Counted from the stretch's first letter, positions 18,357 through 27,491 are shown. The stretch: DNA of 64,000 bases from Ovoidimarina sp038744785 (GCA_038744785.1 JBCDLX010000021.1:19819-83818); one strand, 5' to 3'. Made by a program: numbers and translations. The notes: generated from the sequence alone by a model not told the origin.

Positions 18357-18717
18357 TTTGATGTTCCGGACACATCGCGAGCGATGAGTACCGGCTCCGA
18401 TTTGTGGGTTGGTCAGTGGCGCGGATCGATGCCAGCCCGTTCAGTCAGGAGGCGTACAATCTGCAGGATGGATCCGGTGGCATCCGGCACGCGGTTGCGT
18501 GCGGAACCTACATCGTCAGATGAGCGCTTGTGCCGTTCGGACCACGCAGCCCACCAGATCGACCATATGCCAGCGAAGGGTCGGCGAATAGTTCACAATC
18601 ATATGTCGCCCTCCCTTTCCAATGATCTGTTAGGCTGTGAGCACGGGATACGCCAATTCATCAGAGTCGCACAAACGATTTTTTGTTTCGGTTCTGTAAC
18701 GGCTGCTGAACGGTGCC
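18357..18717. other. 361-base intergenic stretch, no gene recognised
   Basis: Neither strand has an ORF with recognisable similarity or a good start here. On the minus strand a 28-codon frame starting MIVNYSPTLRWHMVDLVG (from about 18605 down) is short and unsupported. No tRNA and no strong terminator hairpin was seen. Confidence 0.5.
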
Positions 18718-19485
18718 CTAGGCGCCAAACCGGCGGGCCAATCGTTGTTGTGCAATGGCTTCGGCTTCGTCCTCGCGGCGTTGCGCGTCAAGGGCATGCT
18801 GGACGTAGTCAAGATGCACAAACACTGCAGCCCGCGCTGCATCAGCATCGCGCAGCTGTAACGCCGTATTGATCGCGCGGTGTTGGTCAAGCAATGTCTC
18901 GCGCGTCGTGCGCTGTTGAAACATGATCCGGCGATTATACAGCACGCCCTTCTGCAAAAGCCCATAAAGCGCGCGCATTACGTGTAGCATAACCGCGTTG
19001 TGACATGCATCGACGATGGCCATATGAAATTCGGCGTCGAGTGCGGCCTCAAGCGTCGCGTCGCCCTTTGAGTGCGCGTCTTCCATTTCGCGAAATACGC
19101 GGTCGACGACCTTCAGGTCCGTCTCTGTACCGCGTTTGGCCGCCCGTGCCACTGCGAGCCCCTCCATATCCCGGCGAAACGCGATGTAGTCCTGCGTCCC
19201 TTGGTCATGGGTGGCAAAAAGCCTGGTCAGCGCAGGGGGAAATTCGGCCGCCAGGCTTTCAGACACGTACATGCCCGCCCCGGGTCTGCTTTCCAGAAGC
19301 CCACGCTCATGCAGTTCGGAAACACCTTCTCGCAGGCTTGGCCGTGATACGCCCATGCGCTCGGACAACTCCCTCTCTGACGGCAGACGCTCGCCAGGGT
19401 GCAGAAGACCCTGCAAGATCAGGTCCTCAATCTGCCGGACGACGGCCTCGGCCAGTTTTTCGGAACGAACTTTAGCGAACGGCAC
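18718..19485 (-). CDS. GntR/FadR-family transcriptional regulator (FCD domain)
   Basis: A 255-residue regulator. The winged helix (KLAEAVVRQIEDLILQG through LPSERELSERMGVSRPSLREG) is followed by an FCD ligand domain with the metal-binding pattern around EFHMAIVDACHN and the later His residues (DQHRAI). This resembles the PdhR/LldR branch. The GTG at 19485 (VPFAKVRSEKL) is preferred: the TTG at 19512 would place the start inside a perfect inverted repeat that looks like the protein's own operator. Ligand and target genes are not evident from neighbours. Confidence 0.86.
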   Translation of the reverse strand: MPFAKVRSEKLAEAVVRQIEDLILQGLLHPGERLPSERELSERMGVSRPSLREGVSELHERGLLESRPGAGMYVSESLAAEFPPALTRLFATHDQGTQDYIAFRRDMEGLAVARAAKRGTETDLKVVDRVFREMEDAHSKGDATLEAALDAEFHMAIVDACHNAVMLHVMRALYGLLQKGVLYNRRIMFQQRTTRETLLDQHRAINTALQLRDADAARAAVFVHLDYVQHALDAQRREDEAEAIAQQRLARRFGA

Positions 19486-19505
19486 TCGGAACCCCGCGCA
19501 GAAAT

Positions 19506-19524
19506 TGGTCAAGTTATATGACCA
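19506..19524 (-). promoter_or_regulatory. Probable FadR-family autoregulatory operator
   Basis: A perfect inverted repeat TGGTCA-N7-TGACCA lies 21 bases upstream of the chosen GTG start of the FadR-type gene. PdhR and related FCD regulators bind TGGT...ACCA dyads, so autoregulation is likely; this is by analogy. Confidence 0.6.
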
Positions 19525-19546
19525 CGCACGCGGGGGAACAAGCCCA

Positions 19547-20203
19547 TCAGTTTTCTCGGATCGTGATGTCCACGCGCCGGTTCAGTGCGCGCCCCTCGGG
19601 GCTTAGGTTCGACGCGATCGGGCTGTTTTCGCCTGCGCCAAGTGTACTGATCCGAAACGACTGAACACCGGAAAACGTCAGGTCCCCGCCCACGGCCGCG
19701 GCCCGCCGTTCGCTGAGCGACTGGTTGTATGCCGCTTCGCCTGTATTGTCTGTGTGCCCGACAATTGTCACCTGGGTCCCGGGGTAGCGCTGTAGACTGT
19801 CAGACAGAACAATGATGTCGTTGCGCAGATCGGGGCGTATTTCGGCACTGTCGACCTCAAACAGGATGTCCTGCGGCATTCGCACGATCAGCTCGTCGCC
19901 GGACCGGATCACCTCGGCCCCACTGCTTGTGTCGAGCGAGGCCCGAAGCTCTTCGGCCTGGCGATCCAGGATCGAGCCGACACCTGCACCCAAGCCGGCC
20001 CCGATGGCCGCGCCAAGGGCGGCATTCCGAAGCTGGTCGTCCCCATCAGCAACGATCAGGCCCGCAACCGCCCCAACGGCGGCGCCCACACCGGCGCCTT
20101 GGCGCGTGTTTTGGCCACCGTTTGGAAGGGTTTGCGGGTTGCACGCAGAAAGTGCTGCAACAGCGAAAAGGCCCCCAAAGGCCAGGTTCAAATTTGATGT
20201 CAT
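19547..20203 (-). CDS. OmpA-family peptidoglycan-binding lipoprotein
   Basis: An outer-membrane lipoprotein of 218 residues. The signal peptide ends in ALSAC (lipidated Cys). A glycine-zipper-like stretch follows (GAGVGAAVGAVAGLIV, then GAAIGAGLGAGVGSI), and then the OmpA C-terminal domain with VTIVGHTDNTGEAAYN and LNRRVDITI, which bind diaminopimelate in the wall. The ATG at 20203 is chosen over a longer frame because it has a GAGGACGAG site and immediately precedes the signal peptide. The layout resembles the YiaD/Pal-like group. Confidence 0.92.
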   Translation of the reverse strand: MTSNLNLAFGGLFAVAALSACNPQTLPNGGQNTRQGAGVGAAVGAVAGLIVADGDDQLRNAALGAAIGAGLGAGVGSILDRQAEELRASLDTSSGAEVIRSGDELIVRMPQDILFEVDSAEIRPDLRNDIIVLSDSLQRYPGTQVTIVGHTDNTGEAAYNQSLSERRAAAVGGDLTFSGVQSFRISTLGAGENSPIASNLSPEGRALNRRVDITIREN

Positions 20204-20286
20204 GCTCGTCCTCGTCAGGATGCCCTTGTTTCCGGGGCTCGTTAAGCTGGATCGTAGCGGACACCCGGAGGCATTGATAGGCAATA

Positions 20287-21138
20287 TCAAGCGGTTTCTG
20301 CAGTTTCCCAGGCCAGCATTGCCCGCTTGACCGGCAGGCCCCAGTGATAGCCGCCAAGTCCGCCGGATTTTCGAAGCGCCCTATGGCAGGGGATCAGCCA
20401 AGAGATTGGATTTCGACCCACTGCAGTGCCGACCGCCCGCACGGCCTTGGGGCGTCCGATCAGGTTGGCGATGTCGGAATAAGTCGTCACGTGCCCCGTC
20501 GGCACCCGTAGCAATGCTTCCCAGACTTTGATTTGAAACGGTGCACCAATCAGGAACAACGGCGCATCTGGTGTCGCTCCCGATTTAGGGAATGCGCGCG
20601 CGACCAGCGGGCTGAGCTGGGTCGTGTCTTCGATATAACGGGCCCGGGGCCAGCGCGACTTCAAGTCCGCCATGACAGGTTCCGGACCGGTCTCGCTTGC
20701 GAAACCGATCCCGCAGATGCCCTTTTCGGTACCCATGACCAAAGCAGGGCCAAACGGACTTTCGAACCATCCCCAATAGACTGTCAGCCCAGCGCCACCC
20801 TTGGCATAATCGCCAGGGCTCATCGCTTCCCACCGCATGAAGAGATCGTGCAATCGGCCCGAACCGGACAGACCGATTTCATCTGCGGTCGCCAACGTCG
20901 TATGCCGTTCCGCCAAAAGCGCTTTGGCGTGATCCAGCTTCAGCCACTGCTGAAACCGTTTCGGGCTGACCCCGGCCCAACGGCTGAAGACGCGTTGAAA
21001 ATGAGCAGGCGACAGGTTCATCTCTGCCGCAATCTCCTCAAGGCTCAGGTCGCGCCCGCCTTCGTCAATCCGGTCAATGGCCCGGCGCATCAGCCGGTAG
21101 TAGTAGCTGTCTTCAATCTCACGCCGCGCAATGGTCAT
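20287..21138 (-). CDS. Ada-like methylated-DNA-protein-cysteine methyltransferase with AraC domain
   Basis: Removes O6-alkyl groups from guanine by suicide transfer to cysteine. In 283 residues there is an AraC helix-turn-helix pair (about 25-115) followed by the methyltransferase domain with the active site IPCHRALRKSGG (Cys251). The N-terminal phosphotriester-accepting zinc domain of E. coli Ada (AdaA) is absent, so it resembles an AdaB plus AraC form. The ATG at 21138 avoids overlap with the divergent nth gene. It may regulate itself or repair genes, as in the adaptive response (inference). Confidence 0.92.
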   Translation of the reverse strand: MTIARREIEDSYYYRLMRRAIDRIDEGGRDLSLEEIAAEMNLSPAHFQRVFSRWAGVSPKRFQQWLKLDHAKALLAERHTTLATADEIGLSGSGRLHDLFMRWEAMSPGDYAKGGAGLTVYWGWFESPFGPALVMGTEKGICGIGFASETGPEPVMADLKSRWPRARYIEDTTQLSPLVARAFPKSGATPDAPLFLIGAPFQIKVWEALLRVPTGHVTTYSDIANLIGRPKAVRAVGTAVGRNPISWLIPCHRALRKSGGLGGYHWGLPVKRAMLAWETAETA

Positions 21139-21241
21139 GTCGGGCCCTCCGTTCAGAAGCAAATGTATGGGCGGAATAGACATCCCGCGACCCGATTCCT
21201 GCGCCTTGTGCCCCCGTTCGCGGATCGCCATAAGGCCAGGG

Positions 21242-21886
21242 ATGGCAAAGCAACTTCCCTATCGAACACTTGTCGAGATCTTTACCCGGTTCCGTGATGC
21301 CGAGCCGGAACCGAAGGGCGAACTTAACCACATCAATGCATTTACTCTGGTCGTCGCTGTCGCGCTCTCAGCACAAGCAACGGATGCGGGTGTTAACAAA
21401 GCGACACAAGAGCTTTTTCGGATCGCCGATACCCCTGAGAAGATGTTGGATCTTGGCGAGGATGGGGTCACAAAATACATTCGAACCATCGGCCTGTACC
21501 GCAATAAGGCCAAGAACGTTATCAAGCTGTCCCGCATGCTGATCGATGAGTATGATGGCAAGGTACCCACGAGCCGAGCGGCGCTTCAATCGCTTCCGGG
21601 CGTAGGCCGGAAGACCGCGAACGTGGTCTTAAACATGTGGCACCGGCACCCCGCCCAAGCCGTAGATACGCATATCTTCAGGGTTGGAAACCGTACCGGC
21701 ATCGCGCCTGGTAGGGACGTCGAAGCTGTGGAGCGTGCGATTGAGGACCACGTTCCGGCAGAGTTTCAACTTCACGCCCATCACTGGCTGATCTTACACG
21801 GGCGCTACCATTGCAAAGCGCGCAAGCCGCAATGCCCCACGTGTCTGATCCGCGACCTTTGCGAATACGAGGACAAGACCGAATGA
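21242..21886 (+). CDS. nth: Endonuclease III
   Basis: DNA glycosylase/AP-lyase for oxidised pyrimidines. The 214-residue protein has the helix-hairpin-helix LPGVGRK (118-124, catalytic Lys124), catalytic Asp142 in VDTHIFRV, and a C-terminal [4Fe-4S] motif with cysteines 191, 198, 201 and 207 (C-x6-C-x2-C-x5-C). Divergent from the Ada-like gene, it forms a small DNA-repair pair. It overlaps the next gene by four bases (ATGA). Confidence 0.96.
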   Translation: MAKQLPYRTLVEIFTRFRDAEPEPKGELNHINAFTLVVAVALSAQATDAGVNKATQELFRIADTPEKMLDLGEDGVTKYIRTIGLYRNKAKNVIKLSRMLIDEYDGKVPTSRAALQSLPGVGRKTANVVLNMWHRHPAQAVDTHIFRVGNRTGIAPGRDVEAVERAIEDHVPAEFQLHAHHWLILHGRYHCKARKPQCPTCLIRDLCEYEDKTE

Positions 21887-22872
21887 CCAAATCCTATCAG
21901 GTTGTCGGCATCGGCAACGCGATTGTCGATGTTCTGGCCAATGCCGATGACAGCTTTCTGGACTTAATGGGAATCCAGAAAGGCATTATGCAACTTGTGG
22001 AGCGCAATCGCGGCGAGGTACTTTATGGTGCAATGCGCGACCGCGTCCAGGCGCCCGGTGGGTCTGTCGCCAACACCTTAGCCGGGCTTGGCAATCTGGG
22101 CCTTAGCACCGGGTTCATCGGGCGGGTCCACGATGACGCTCTAGGCCGGTTCTATGCCGAAGAGATGGCCAAGGATGGTACTGATTTCGTAAACTCGCCG
22201 GTGCCCGGAGGCGAACTGCCAACCTCGCGTTCGATGATCTTCGTGTCTCCCGACGGCGAGCGGTCGATGAACACATATTTAGGTATCTCGGCCGAGCTTG
22301 GTCCCGAAGACGTGGCGGATGACGTGGCGGGGCAAGCGCAAACGCTGTTCCTTGAAGGGTACCTCTACGACAAGGACAAGGGCAAAGCGGCGTTCGAGCG
22401 GGCCGCAAAACTTTGTCGCGACGCTGGCGGACAGGCCGGGATCGCCTTGTCAGATCCATTCTGCGTCGACCGTCACCGTGCCGATTTCAGGCGGATGGTG
22501 GGCGAGCTTGATTTCGTAATCGGCAACGAAGAGGAATGGACATCGCTTTACCAGACCGAAGATCTGGGCCACGCGTTGGAGCAAGCTGCGTCTGAAGGCG
22601 CGTGCATTGTGTGCACGCGGTCCGGTTCGGATGTGGTGCTTGTCCGCGGCGATGAAGAGGCCGTGGTCCCGGTCCATCGGGTGACGCCGGTCGACGCAAC
22701 AGGCGCTGGAGACCAATTCGCCGCGGGTTTTCTTTATGGCTTTGTGACGGGCGCGCCGCTTGAAAGCTGCGGGCGCATGGGGGTGGCCGCCGCCGCCGAG
22801 GTGATCTCGCACATGGGACCCCGGCCGGAGACAAGCCTTCGGGCGATCTTTGCAGACCAGGGGCTTCTCTAG
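21883..22872 (+). CDS. PfkB-family carbohydrate kinase (adenosine kinase-like)
   Basis: A ribokinase-fold sugar or nucleoside kinase of 329 residues. The N-terminal GIGNAIVDVLA, the PGGSVANTLAGLGNLG signature and the C-terminal anion-hole motif VDATGAGDQFAAGFLYG (with the catalytic Asp) are all present. The pattern around NAIVDV and SMNTYLG fits the alphaproteobacterial adenosine kinase group; other PfkB substrates cannot be excluded. Translation is coupled to nth by a 4-base overlap. Confidence 0.9.
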   Translation: MTKSYQVVGIGNAIVDVLANADDSFLDLMGIQKGIMQLVERNRGEVLYGAMRDRVQAPGGSVANTLAGLGNLGLSTGFIGRVHDDALGRFYAEEMAKDGTDFVNSPVPGGELPTSRSMIFVSPDGERSMNTYLGISAELGPEDVADDVAGQAQTLFLEGYLYDKDKGKAAFERAAKLCRDAGGQAGIALSDPFCVDRHRADFRRMVGELDFVIGNEEEWTSLYQTEDLGHALEQAASEGACIVCTRSGSDVVLVRGDEEAVVPVHRVTPVDATGAGDQFAAGFLYGFVTGAPLESCGRMGVAAAAEVISHMGPRPETSLRAIFADQGLL

Positions 22873-22933
22873 GGGCGGACCTTGCTGGGCGGATGGTGCA
22901 GATCGCGCTAAGCTGCCGCCGGGGAGAGACGAT

Positions 22934-23680
22934 TTGGCCCGATCGAAGCTACGCAAGCTCAAAAGGCGGATCGCCGGCAGCGCTGTCTTGAACAAGACCG
23001 CCGCCTGGATTTTTGCGGGATACATCCGGCTCTGCTACCGTACCGCACGATGGCACCGCGAAGGATTTGACGAAACTGACGCCGTCTTAAAGTGCGGCCA
23101 ACCGATCATTAACATCATTTGGCATGAACGCCTGCCGATGTGCCCCTACCTGTTCGACATCTCTCGTTACCCGCTCAGCGCGGTGACAACCCATTCTCGC
23201 GTTGCGACACTTGGGCAGGTAGCACTTGGACACTTCGGCATAGAAGCCGTGACCTTTGATCCCAAAGAAAGCCCCGTCGGCGCGACACGCGCGGTTATCA
23301 GGAAGATGCGCGACGGCTATTCGGTTGCGTTATCGCCCGACGGCTCGCGCGGACCAACGCGCGAGGCCAAGGCGTTTCCGATCCCCTGGATACGCGCCAC
23401 GAAGGCCCCGGTCTTTTGCGTCGCCTACTCGATCCGCCGTGGGTTCCGGCTGCCGACATGGGACCGCGCTTTGATCCCGTTGCCGTTCTCACGCGGTGCG
23501 CTGATGGTGAAGCGGTGGGACTATGAGATGTCGGCAAAACCCGACGAAGCCGAGATTGAACGCCTTAGGCAGTCGTTGAACCGGGCGGCGAACGACATCA
23601 CAGATGCAGCAGATCGGGCGGCTGGCCGCCCGTTGGATATGTCGTTCAGATCTTCGAACCAGGACAACGCTATGCGCTGA
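22934..23680 (+). CDS. Lysophospholipid acyltransferase-like protein (DUF374)
   Basis: A 248-residue protein of the DUF374 group related to LpxL/PlsC acyltransferases. IIWHERLPMCPYL supplies the H-x4 region, SPDGSRGPTREAK is the conserved DGSRGP motif, and a membrane-proximal N-terminal helix is present. It probably acts on a lipid at the inner membrane; the exact acceptor is unknown. The start is taken as TTG at 22934 behind GGGGAGAG; an earlier TTG at 22850 overlaps the kinase gene. It ends ten bases from the convergent YegP gene. Confidence 0.8.
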   Translation: MARSKLRKLKRRIAGSAVLNKTAAWIFAGYIRLCYRTARWHREGFDETDAVLKCGQPIINIIWHERLPMCPYLFDISRYPLSAVTTHSRVATLGQVALGHFGIEAVTFDPKESPVGATRAVIRKMRDGYSVALSPDGSRGPTREAKAFPIPWIRATKAPVFCVAYSIRRGFRLPTWDRALIPLPFSRGALMVKRWDYEMSAKPDEAEIERLRQSLNRAANDITDAADRAAGRPLDMSFRSSNQDNAMR

Positions 23681-23690
23681 CCCGGTTCGG

Positions 23691-24026
23691 TTATGCCGTT
23701 TCGTCGACAACCTTTGCGTCGGGAGCATTCTTTGCCACCGACGCGATGCCATTGTCGCGCGCCTTGACACTTTCGTACGTCTCCGACGTGCCGATCACCT
23801 GACCGTTTGTGGCCTTAAGGTTGAACCGCGCCTTGCCGTTCTTGGTCTCTGCACGCTCAAAGCGCGCGTCATCCTGTGAATTTTTGCGGACGGACTCGAT
23901 TCCGTTCATGCAGCTTGTCTTGGCCTTATAGCCTTCAGAGGCGAGAATAATCTGCCCGTTTCCTGCCTTCAGGCGGAACCGGAACTCGCCCGCCTTGTCC
24001 TTAAAAATTTCAAACTTTCCGGCCAT
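23691..24026 (-). CDS. YegP-type protein with two DUF1508 repeats
   Basis: A 111-residue protein made of two tandem DUF1508 units: KFEIFKDKAGEFRFRLKAGN with ILASEGYKAK, and then FERAETKNGKARFNLKATNG with IGTSETYESV. Each folds as a small beta-sheet unit. The family is widespread and of unknown function. The ATG at 24026 has a strong AGGGAGG site; an extension upstream to 24086 is not supported. Confidence 0.9.
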   Translation of the reverse strand: MAGKFEIFKDKAGEFRFRLKAGNGQIILASEGYKAKTSCMNGIESVRKNSQDDARFERAETKNGKARFNLKATNGQVIGTSETYESVKARDNGIASVAKNAPDAKVVDETA

Positions 24027-24141
24027 TCCTGCCTCCCTTAGCGCCAAATCTTTGCAATTTATTGCGGCAGCCAGCGCATCCGCCAAGCTTAATGTCCGTG
24101 TATCGGGGTTTGGGCAGGATTTTTCCTACATATGAGACGAA

Positions 24142-24165
24142 AAAGCCCGGCCAATGCCGGGCTTT
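24142..24165 (-). terminator. Intrinsic terminator of the F0 operon
   Basis: A perfect 10-bp stem AAAGCCCGGC / GCCGGGCTTT with a four-base loop lies 23 bases beyond the atpF stop. On the minus strand it continues into TTTTCGT. It is positioned to end the atpI-atpF transcript, and could also act on the other strand. Confidence 0.88.
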
Positions 24166-24187
24166 ATCCTATCCGATCCGAGGTCGC

Positions 24188-24763
24188 TCAGTGAAGCTTC
24201 GTATCCACCGTGCCGATCGCGTCGTCGATCATGCGACCACGGTCAGCATCGGACATGCTGCTCGCGATAACCTCGGCTGCGGCAGCCACGGCTATATCTG
24301 CTGCCCGGTCCCGTACTTCCCGCAATGCCGACGCTTCTGCCGAGGCAATTTTATCCTGTGCCGCCTGCAGGCGTCGTTCGATCGAGCTTTCGATCTGCAG
24401 CTTGGCCTGGTTTGTGGCCTCACGGGCTTCGGTTTTGGCATGGGTAACGATCTGGTCAGCTTGCCCCTGAACGTCGCGCAGTTTGCGTTCGTATGATGCA
24501 AGAACCTCTTGCGCCTCTTCCCGCAGCTTCCGTGCCTCGTCCAGTTCTGCCTGAATGTCGGTTGCGCGCTTGTCCAGCATACCGACGATCAACGCGGGCA
24601 CCTTGAAATACGCCAGGATCAAGAGAAACGTAATGAAGCCGAGAAGAACGATAAAATCCGTGTTCGAGAGCTTGTAGAACTCTGCAGAGAACGGATTTTT
24701 CGACGCCGCGAACGCGGGTGCGGCAGCCATGGCTGCAATGCTGGAAAGCGTGACAATCCGCAT
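24188..24763 (-). CDS. atpF: ATP synthase F0 subunit b
   Basis: Peripheral-stalk subunit of F1F0-ATP synthase, 191 residues from the ATG at 24763. An N-terminal Ala-rich stretch resembling a signal peptide (AAMAAAPAFAAS) precedes the membrane helix (about 38-57), followed by a long charged coiled coil to the C-terminus. The frame continues upstream inside subunit b' but is not coding there. It is the last gene of the F0 operon. It forms a heterodimer with b', as usual in alphaproteobacteria. Confidence 0.94.
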   Translation of the reverse strand: MRIVTLSSIAAMAAAPAFAASKNPFSAEFYKLSNTDFIVLLGFITFLLILAYFKVPALIVGMLDKRATDIQAELDEARKLREEAQEVLASYERKLRDVQGQADQIVTHAKTEAREATNQAKLQIESSIERRLQAAQDKIASAEASALREVRDRAADIAVAAAAEVIASSMSDADRGRMIDDAIGTVDTKLH

Positions 24764-24767
24764 GGTC

Positions 24768-25292
24768 TTATCCCTTCGCCCGCGCGTCGACGGCCGCGGC
24801 AATGGCCGCGACGTCCGCGTCGCTGCCCAGCGCGCGCACAATCTCGCCCGCCGCGTCCTTGGCCACTTCGCGAACCGCCTCGACCGCGCCTGCGCGCACC
24901 TCGGAAATCCGCGCCTCGCTTTCAGCGGTTTGTGCCGCGATTTCGGCGTCCGCCTTTGCAGTGGCAACGTCCAGCTCTGCCTGCATTTCGGCCTTCGCCT
25001 CGGCGATGATGCGCTGCGCCTCTGCACGGGCATCGGCCAGAGCCTTGTCATAGGCTGCCTCGGCCTCTTCGGCCTTCAGCTTCAGCTCTTCCGCCGCTGC
25101 GATGTCGTTCGTGATCGTTCCCGATCGCTCTGCCAGCACGCCCGCAATGCGCGGCAGCGCGACCCTGGAAAGGATCAGGTAGATCGCGACAAGCGTAATC
25201 ACCAGCCAGAAGATCTGGTTCGGGAATGTCGAGAAATCTAGCTGCGGCAGGCCAACAGCAGCTTCCTCGCCCCCTTTTGTTTCGGTCGCCAT
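24768..25292 (-). CDS. atpG: ATP synthase F0 subunit b'
   Basis: Second peripheral-stalk subunit (also called AtpX), 174 residues. One membrane helix (about 27-45, LVITLVAIYLILS) is followed by an Ala/Glu-rich coiled coil. The FPNQIFWLVI start of the helix is typical for b'. It lies four bases before atpF and downstream of atpE, the standard alphaproteobacterial order atpI-atpB-atpE-b'-b. Confidence 0.94.
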   Translation of the reverse strand: MATETKGGEEAAVGLPQLDFSTFPNQIFWLVITLVAIYLILSRVALPRIAGVLAERSGTITNDIAAAEELKLKAEEAEAAYDKALADARAEAQRIIAEAKAEMQAELDVATAKADAEIAAQTAESEARISEVRAGAVEAVREVAKDAAGEIVRALGSDADVAAIAAAVDARAKG

Positions 25293-25359
25293 GTCTCGTC
25301 CCTCGTGACTTCGTTGGACACCGGGGACAGGCTTGCCCCCGGCCTCGAAGGAGCGGGGA

Positions 25360-25596
25360 TCAGACGGCGAACATCAGCAGAAGCGCGACGAGGAACGCGA
25401 AGATCCCCAGTGCTTCTGCGAACGCGATGCCGATGAACAGGGTCGCTGTCTGTCCGCCAGCGGCCGATGGGTTGCGAAGGGCACCGGCAAGGAAGTTGCC
25501 AGCAACGTGGCCCACACCGATGGCGGCCGCGCCCGAACCGATGGCGGCAAGACCGGCACCGATGAATTGACCCATTGCAGAGATATCGCCTTCCAT
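25360..25596 (-). CDS. atpE: ATP synthase F0 subunit c
   Basis: Proton-carrying ring subunit, 78 residues, forming two membrane helices. The first has the Gly/Ala repeat IGAGLAAIGSGAAAIGVG, and the loop with RNPSA is conserved. The second helix holds the proton-binding carboxylate as Glu in GIAFAEALGIF. No sodium-binding signature is evident, so a proton-driven enzyme is expected. Confidence 0.97.
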   Translation of the reverse strand: MEGDISAMGQFIGAGLAAIGSGAAAIGVGHVAGNFLAGALRNPSAAGGQTATLFIGIAFAEALGIFAFLVALLLMFAV

Positions 25597-25647
25597 GTCC
25601 GTTTCTCCTTGAGCTGGAATTTGGCTGATGTTCGTGGACCTGACCCG

Positions 25648-26418
25648 TCAGTGATGCGGATGCAGCGCGTCCTTCAGATAGACGCAGGTCAGGATGGTAA
25701 AGACGTAGGCCTGAATGGCTGAAACAAGCACTTCAAGCCCGTAGATTGCAGTGACTGCCAGGATCGAAACCGGCGCGATTGCGGCGACGGCCGCGAAGCC
25801 TGCAAACACCTTCAAAACGGCGTGGCCTGCCATCATATTGCCAGCAAGACGTATCGAGTGGCTGACGGGGCGCACGAAATAGCTGATCACCTCGATCACA
25901 GCGAGGATCGGCCGCAGCGGAAGCGGCGCGGCAGAGACCCAGAAGAGCGATAGAAATCCGGCGCCGTTCTTCACGAATCCCAAGATCGTCACAGTCAGGA
26001 AAACCGCACCGGCAAGCACCACGGTGACGGCAATGTGCGAGGTTGTCGTAAACGACAAGGGGATCAGGCCGAGGAAGTTCGAGAAGAAGATGAATAGGAA
26101 GAGCGTCATGATGTACGGAAAGAACTTGGCGCCTTCCTTGCCTGCAACGTCCTCGACCATTTTGTAGACGAAGCCGTAGAAGAGCTCTGCCACGGACTGG
26201 GACCGGTCAGGAACAATGTTTCGGCCTTTGGTACCCATCACCATCAGCGCAGCAATCGCAGCAACCGCCAATGCCATCCACAGGGTCACGTTTGTGGGCG
26301 TGTACCAATGCACAACGTCCCCGCCAAAGAGCGGTTTGACGATGAACTGATCCATCGGGTGAAATTCGAGCGTTTTGCCCGCGATTTCGTCTTCGAGACC
26401 ATGCGTTTCAGTCGCCAC
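25648..26418 (-). CDS. atpB: ATP synthase F0 subunit a
   Basis: Forms the proton half-channels next to the c-ring. The 256-residue protein has five to six membrane helices. The essential Arg is in the helix SIRLAGNMMAGHAVLK and the conserved C-terminal helix is LEVLVSAIQAYVFTIL. It overlaps atpI by 11 bases. Confidence 0.97.
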   Translation of the reverse strand: MATETHGLEDEIAGKTLEFHPMDQFIVKPLFGGDVVHWYTPTNVTLWMALAVAAIAALMVMGTKGRNIVPDRSQSVAELFYGFVYKMVEDVAGKEGAKFFPYIMTLFLFIFFSNFLGLIPLSFTTTSHIAVTVVLAGAVFLTVTILGFVKNGAGFLSLFWVSAAPLPLRPILAVIEVISYFVRPVSHSIRLAGNMMAGHAVLKVFAGFAAVAAIAPVSILAVTAIYGLEVLVSAIQAYVFTILTCVYLKDALHPHH

Positions 26419-26746
26419 GCGCGTCCATCCCTTCTTTCCCGGCCTCTTCGGCCAACTTCCGTGCCTGGATTTCTTTGGCGGTCCGAACCATTACGTTCAC
26501 CCCCGCGCCAAACCCCAGCAATGTAAACAGGATCAAAAACAGGGGTGTTGTGCCAACGAGCACATCGATCCCGTATCCGATCCCAAAGCCGATCAGCAAA
26601 CCGCTGACCAGCTCGGTAACCATCCGCCAGCCCTGCTGGGCCTGGCTGTAATGTTCCTCCTTGGGCGGCGGCGGTGCCTGCCGCTCTTTCGCGGCCTCGA
26701 TCCGCTGATGAAGGTCCTTCAGACCGTCTTCGCGGTTGTCAGTCAT
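26408..26746 (-). CDS. atpI: ATP synthase accessory protein I
   Basis: A small membrane protein that helps assemble the c-ring. It has 112 residues: a charged N-terminus and two membrane helices (VTELVSGLLIGFGIGYGID and LFLILFTLLGFGAGVNVMV). The ATG at 26746 is preferred to an open extension upstream. It is the first gene of the F0 operon; the F1 genes are not in this window, as is usual in Rhodobacteraceae where F0 and F1 operons are separate. Confidence 0.92.
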   Translation of the reverse strand: MTDNREDGLKDLHQRIEAAKERQAPPPPKEEHYSQAQQGWRMVTELVSGLLIGFGIGYGIDVLVGTTPLFLILFTLLGFGAGVNVMVRTAKEIQARKLAEEAGKEGMDARGD

Positions 26747-26963
26747 ATCGGACGCCTCTGGACGAACGGGCGGGAAGCTAGGTCCGGGGGTAGCGAGAGT
26801 CAAGCAACGCGCAGCACTCCGGCGGCTTGCTTCAGTGGCTTGTTTTTATTAGAGTAATTTTTCCGGGATGAAGACGCGAACATATGCGCTCGGCTGGCTT
26901 ACGATGCGAGGCATATTCAACCGCGCGGTTGACCTTTTGCTCTGGCCGCGCGATTTGCACCGG

Positions 26964-27293
26964 ATGACGCCAATGCTCGATACCGTGTTCGCTGCCCTCG
27001 CCGACCCGACCCGACGGTCGATCCTGTCGATGCTTCTGGAGGATGATATGGCCGTGACTGACGTCGCCGAACCGTTCGACATATCGCTTGCCGCGATCTC
27101 GAAACATCTGGGCGTCCTGAGCCGGGCCGGTCTTATCAGCCAGGAACGGCGCGGGCGTGTGACGTGGTGCAAACTTGAACCCGACGCGCTGCGCGAGGCC
27201 AGCGTATGGATGCAGGGCTTCGGTCAGTTCGAACCGGTAAACCTGGAGGCGTTTGAGCGATTTCTAGAGGCGGAGCTAAGCTCGGGCGGCTGA
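26964..27293 (+). CDS. ArsR-family winged-helix regulator
   Basis: A regulator of about 109 residues with the core FAALADPTRRSILSMLLEDD and recognition helix DISLAAISKHLGVLSRAG. RGRVTWCKLEPDALREAS is typical of the ArsR group often paired with SRPBCC (AHSA1) proteins, but no such partner is adjacent. The start is uncertain: ATG at 26964 or 26973 fits family length, and the frame is open to 26868. It is divergent from atpI. Confidence 0.82.
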   Translation: MTPMLDTVFAALADPTRRSILSMLLEDDMAVTDVAEPFDISLAAISKHLGVLSRAGLISQERRGRVTWCKLEPDALREASVWMQGFGQFEPVNLEAFERFLEAELSSGG

Positions 27294-27491
27294 TGCGCAG
27301 TGGGGCGCCCGCCAGTGTAAATCGTGTACGCCCGCCGAACCGCGAGGATTGTGCGTTGTAACAAACAGCAACCTCTGTGCCCGTCGCTTAAGCGGAGTCC
27401 CTTTTCAATGGCTCAAGGAAGGGGGCGCGATTAAGCTTGAAAGAGCGCCGTCTAACTCCGATGTCGCTGCACAGAGTTACATACTCGATCA

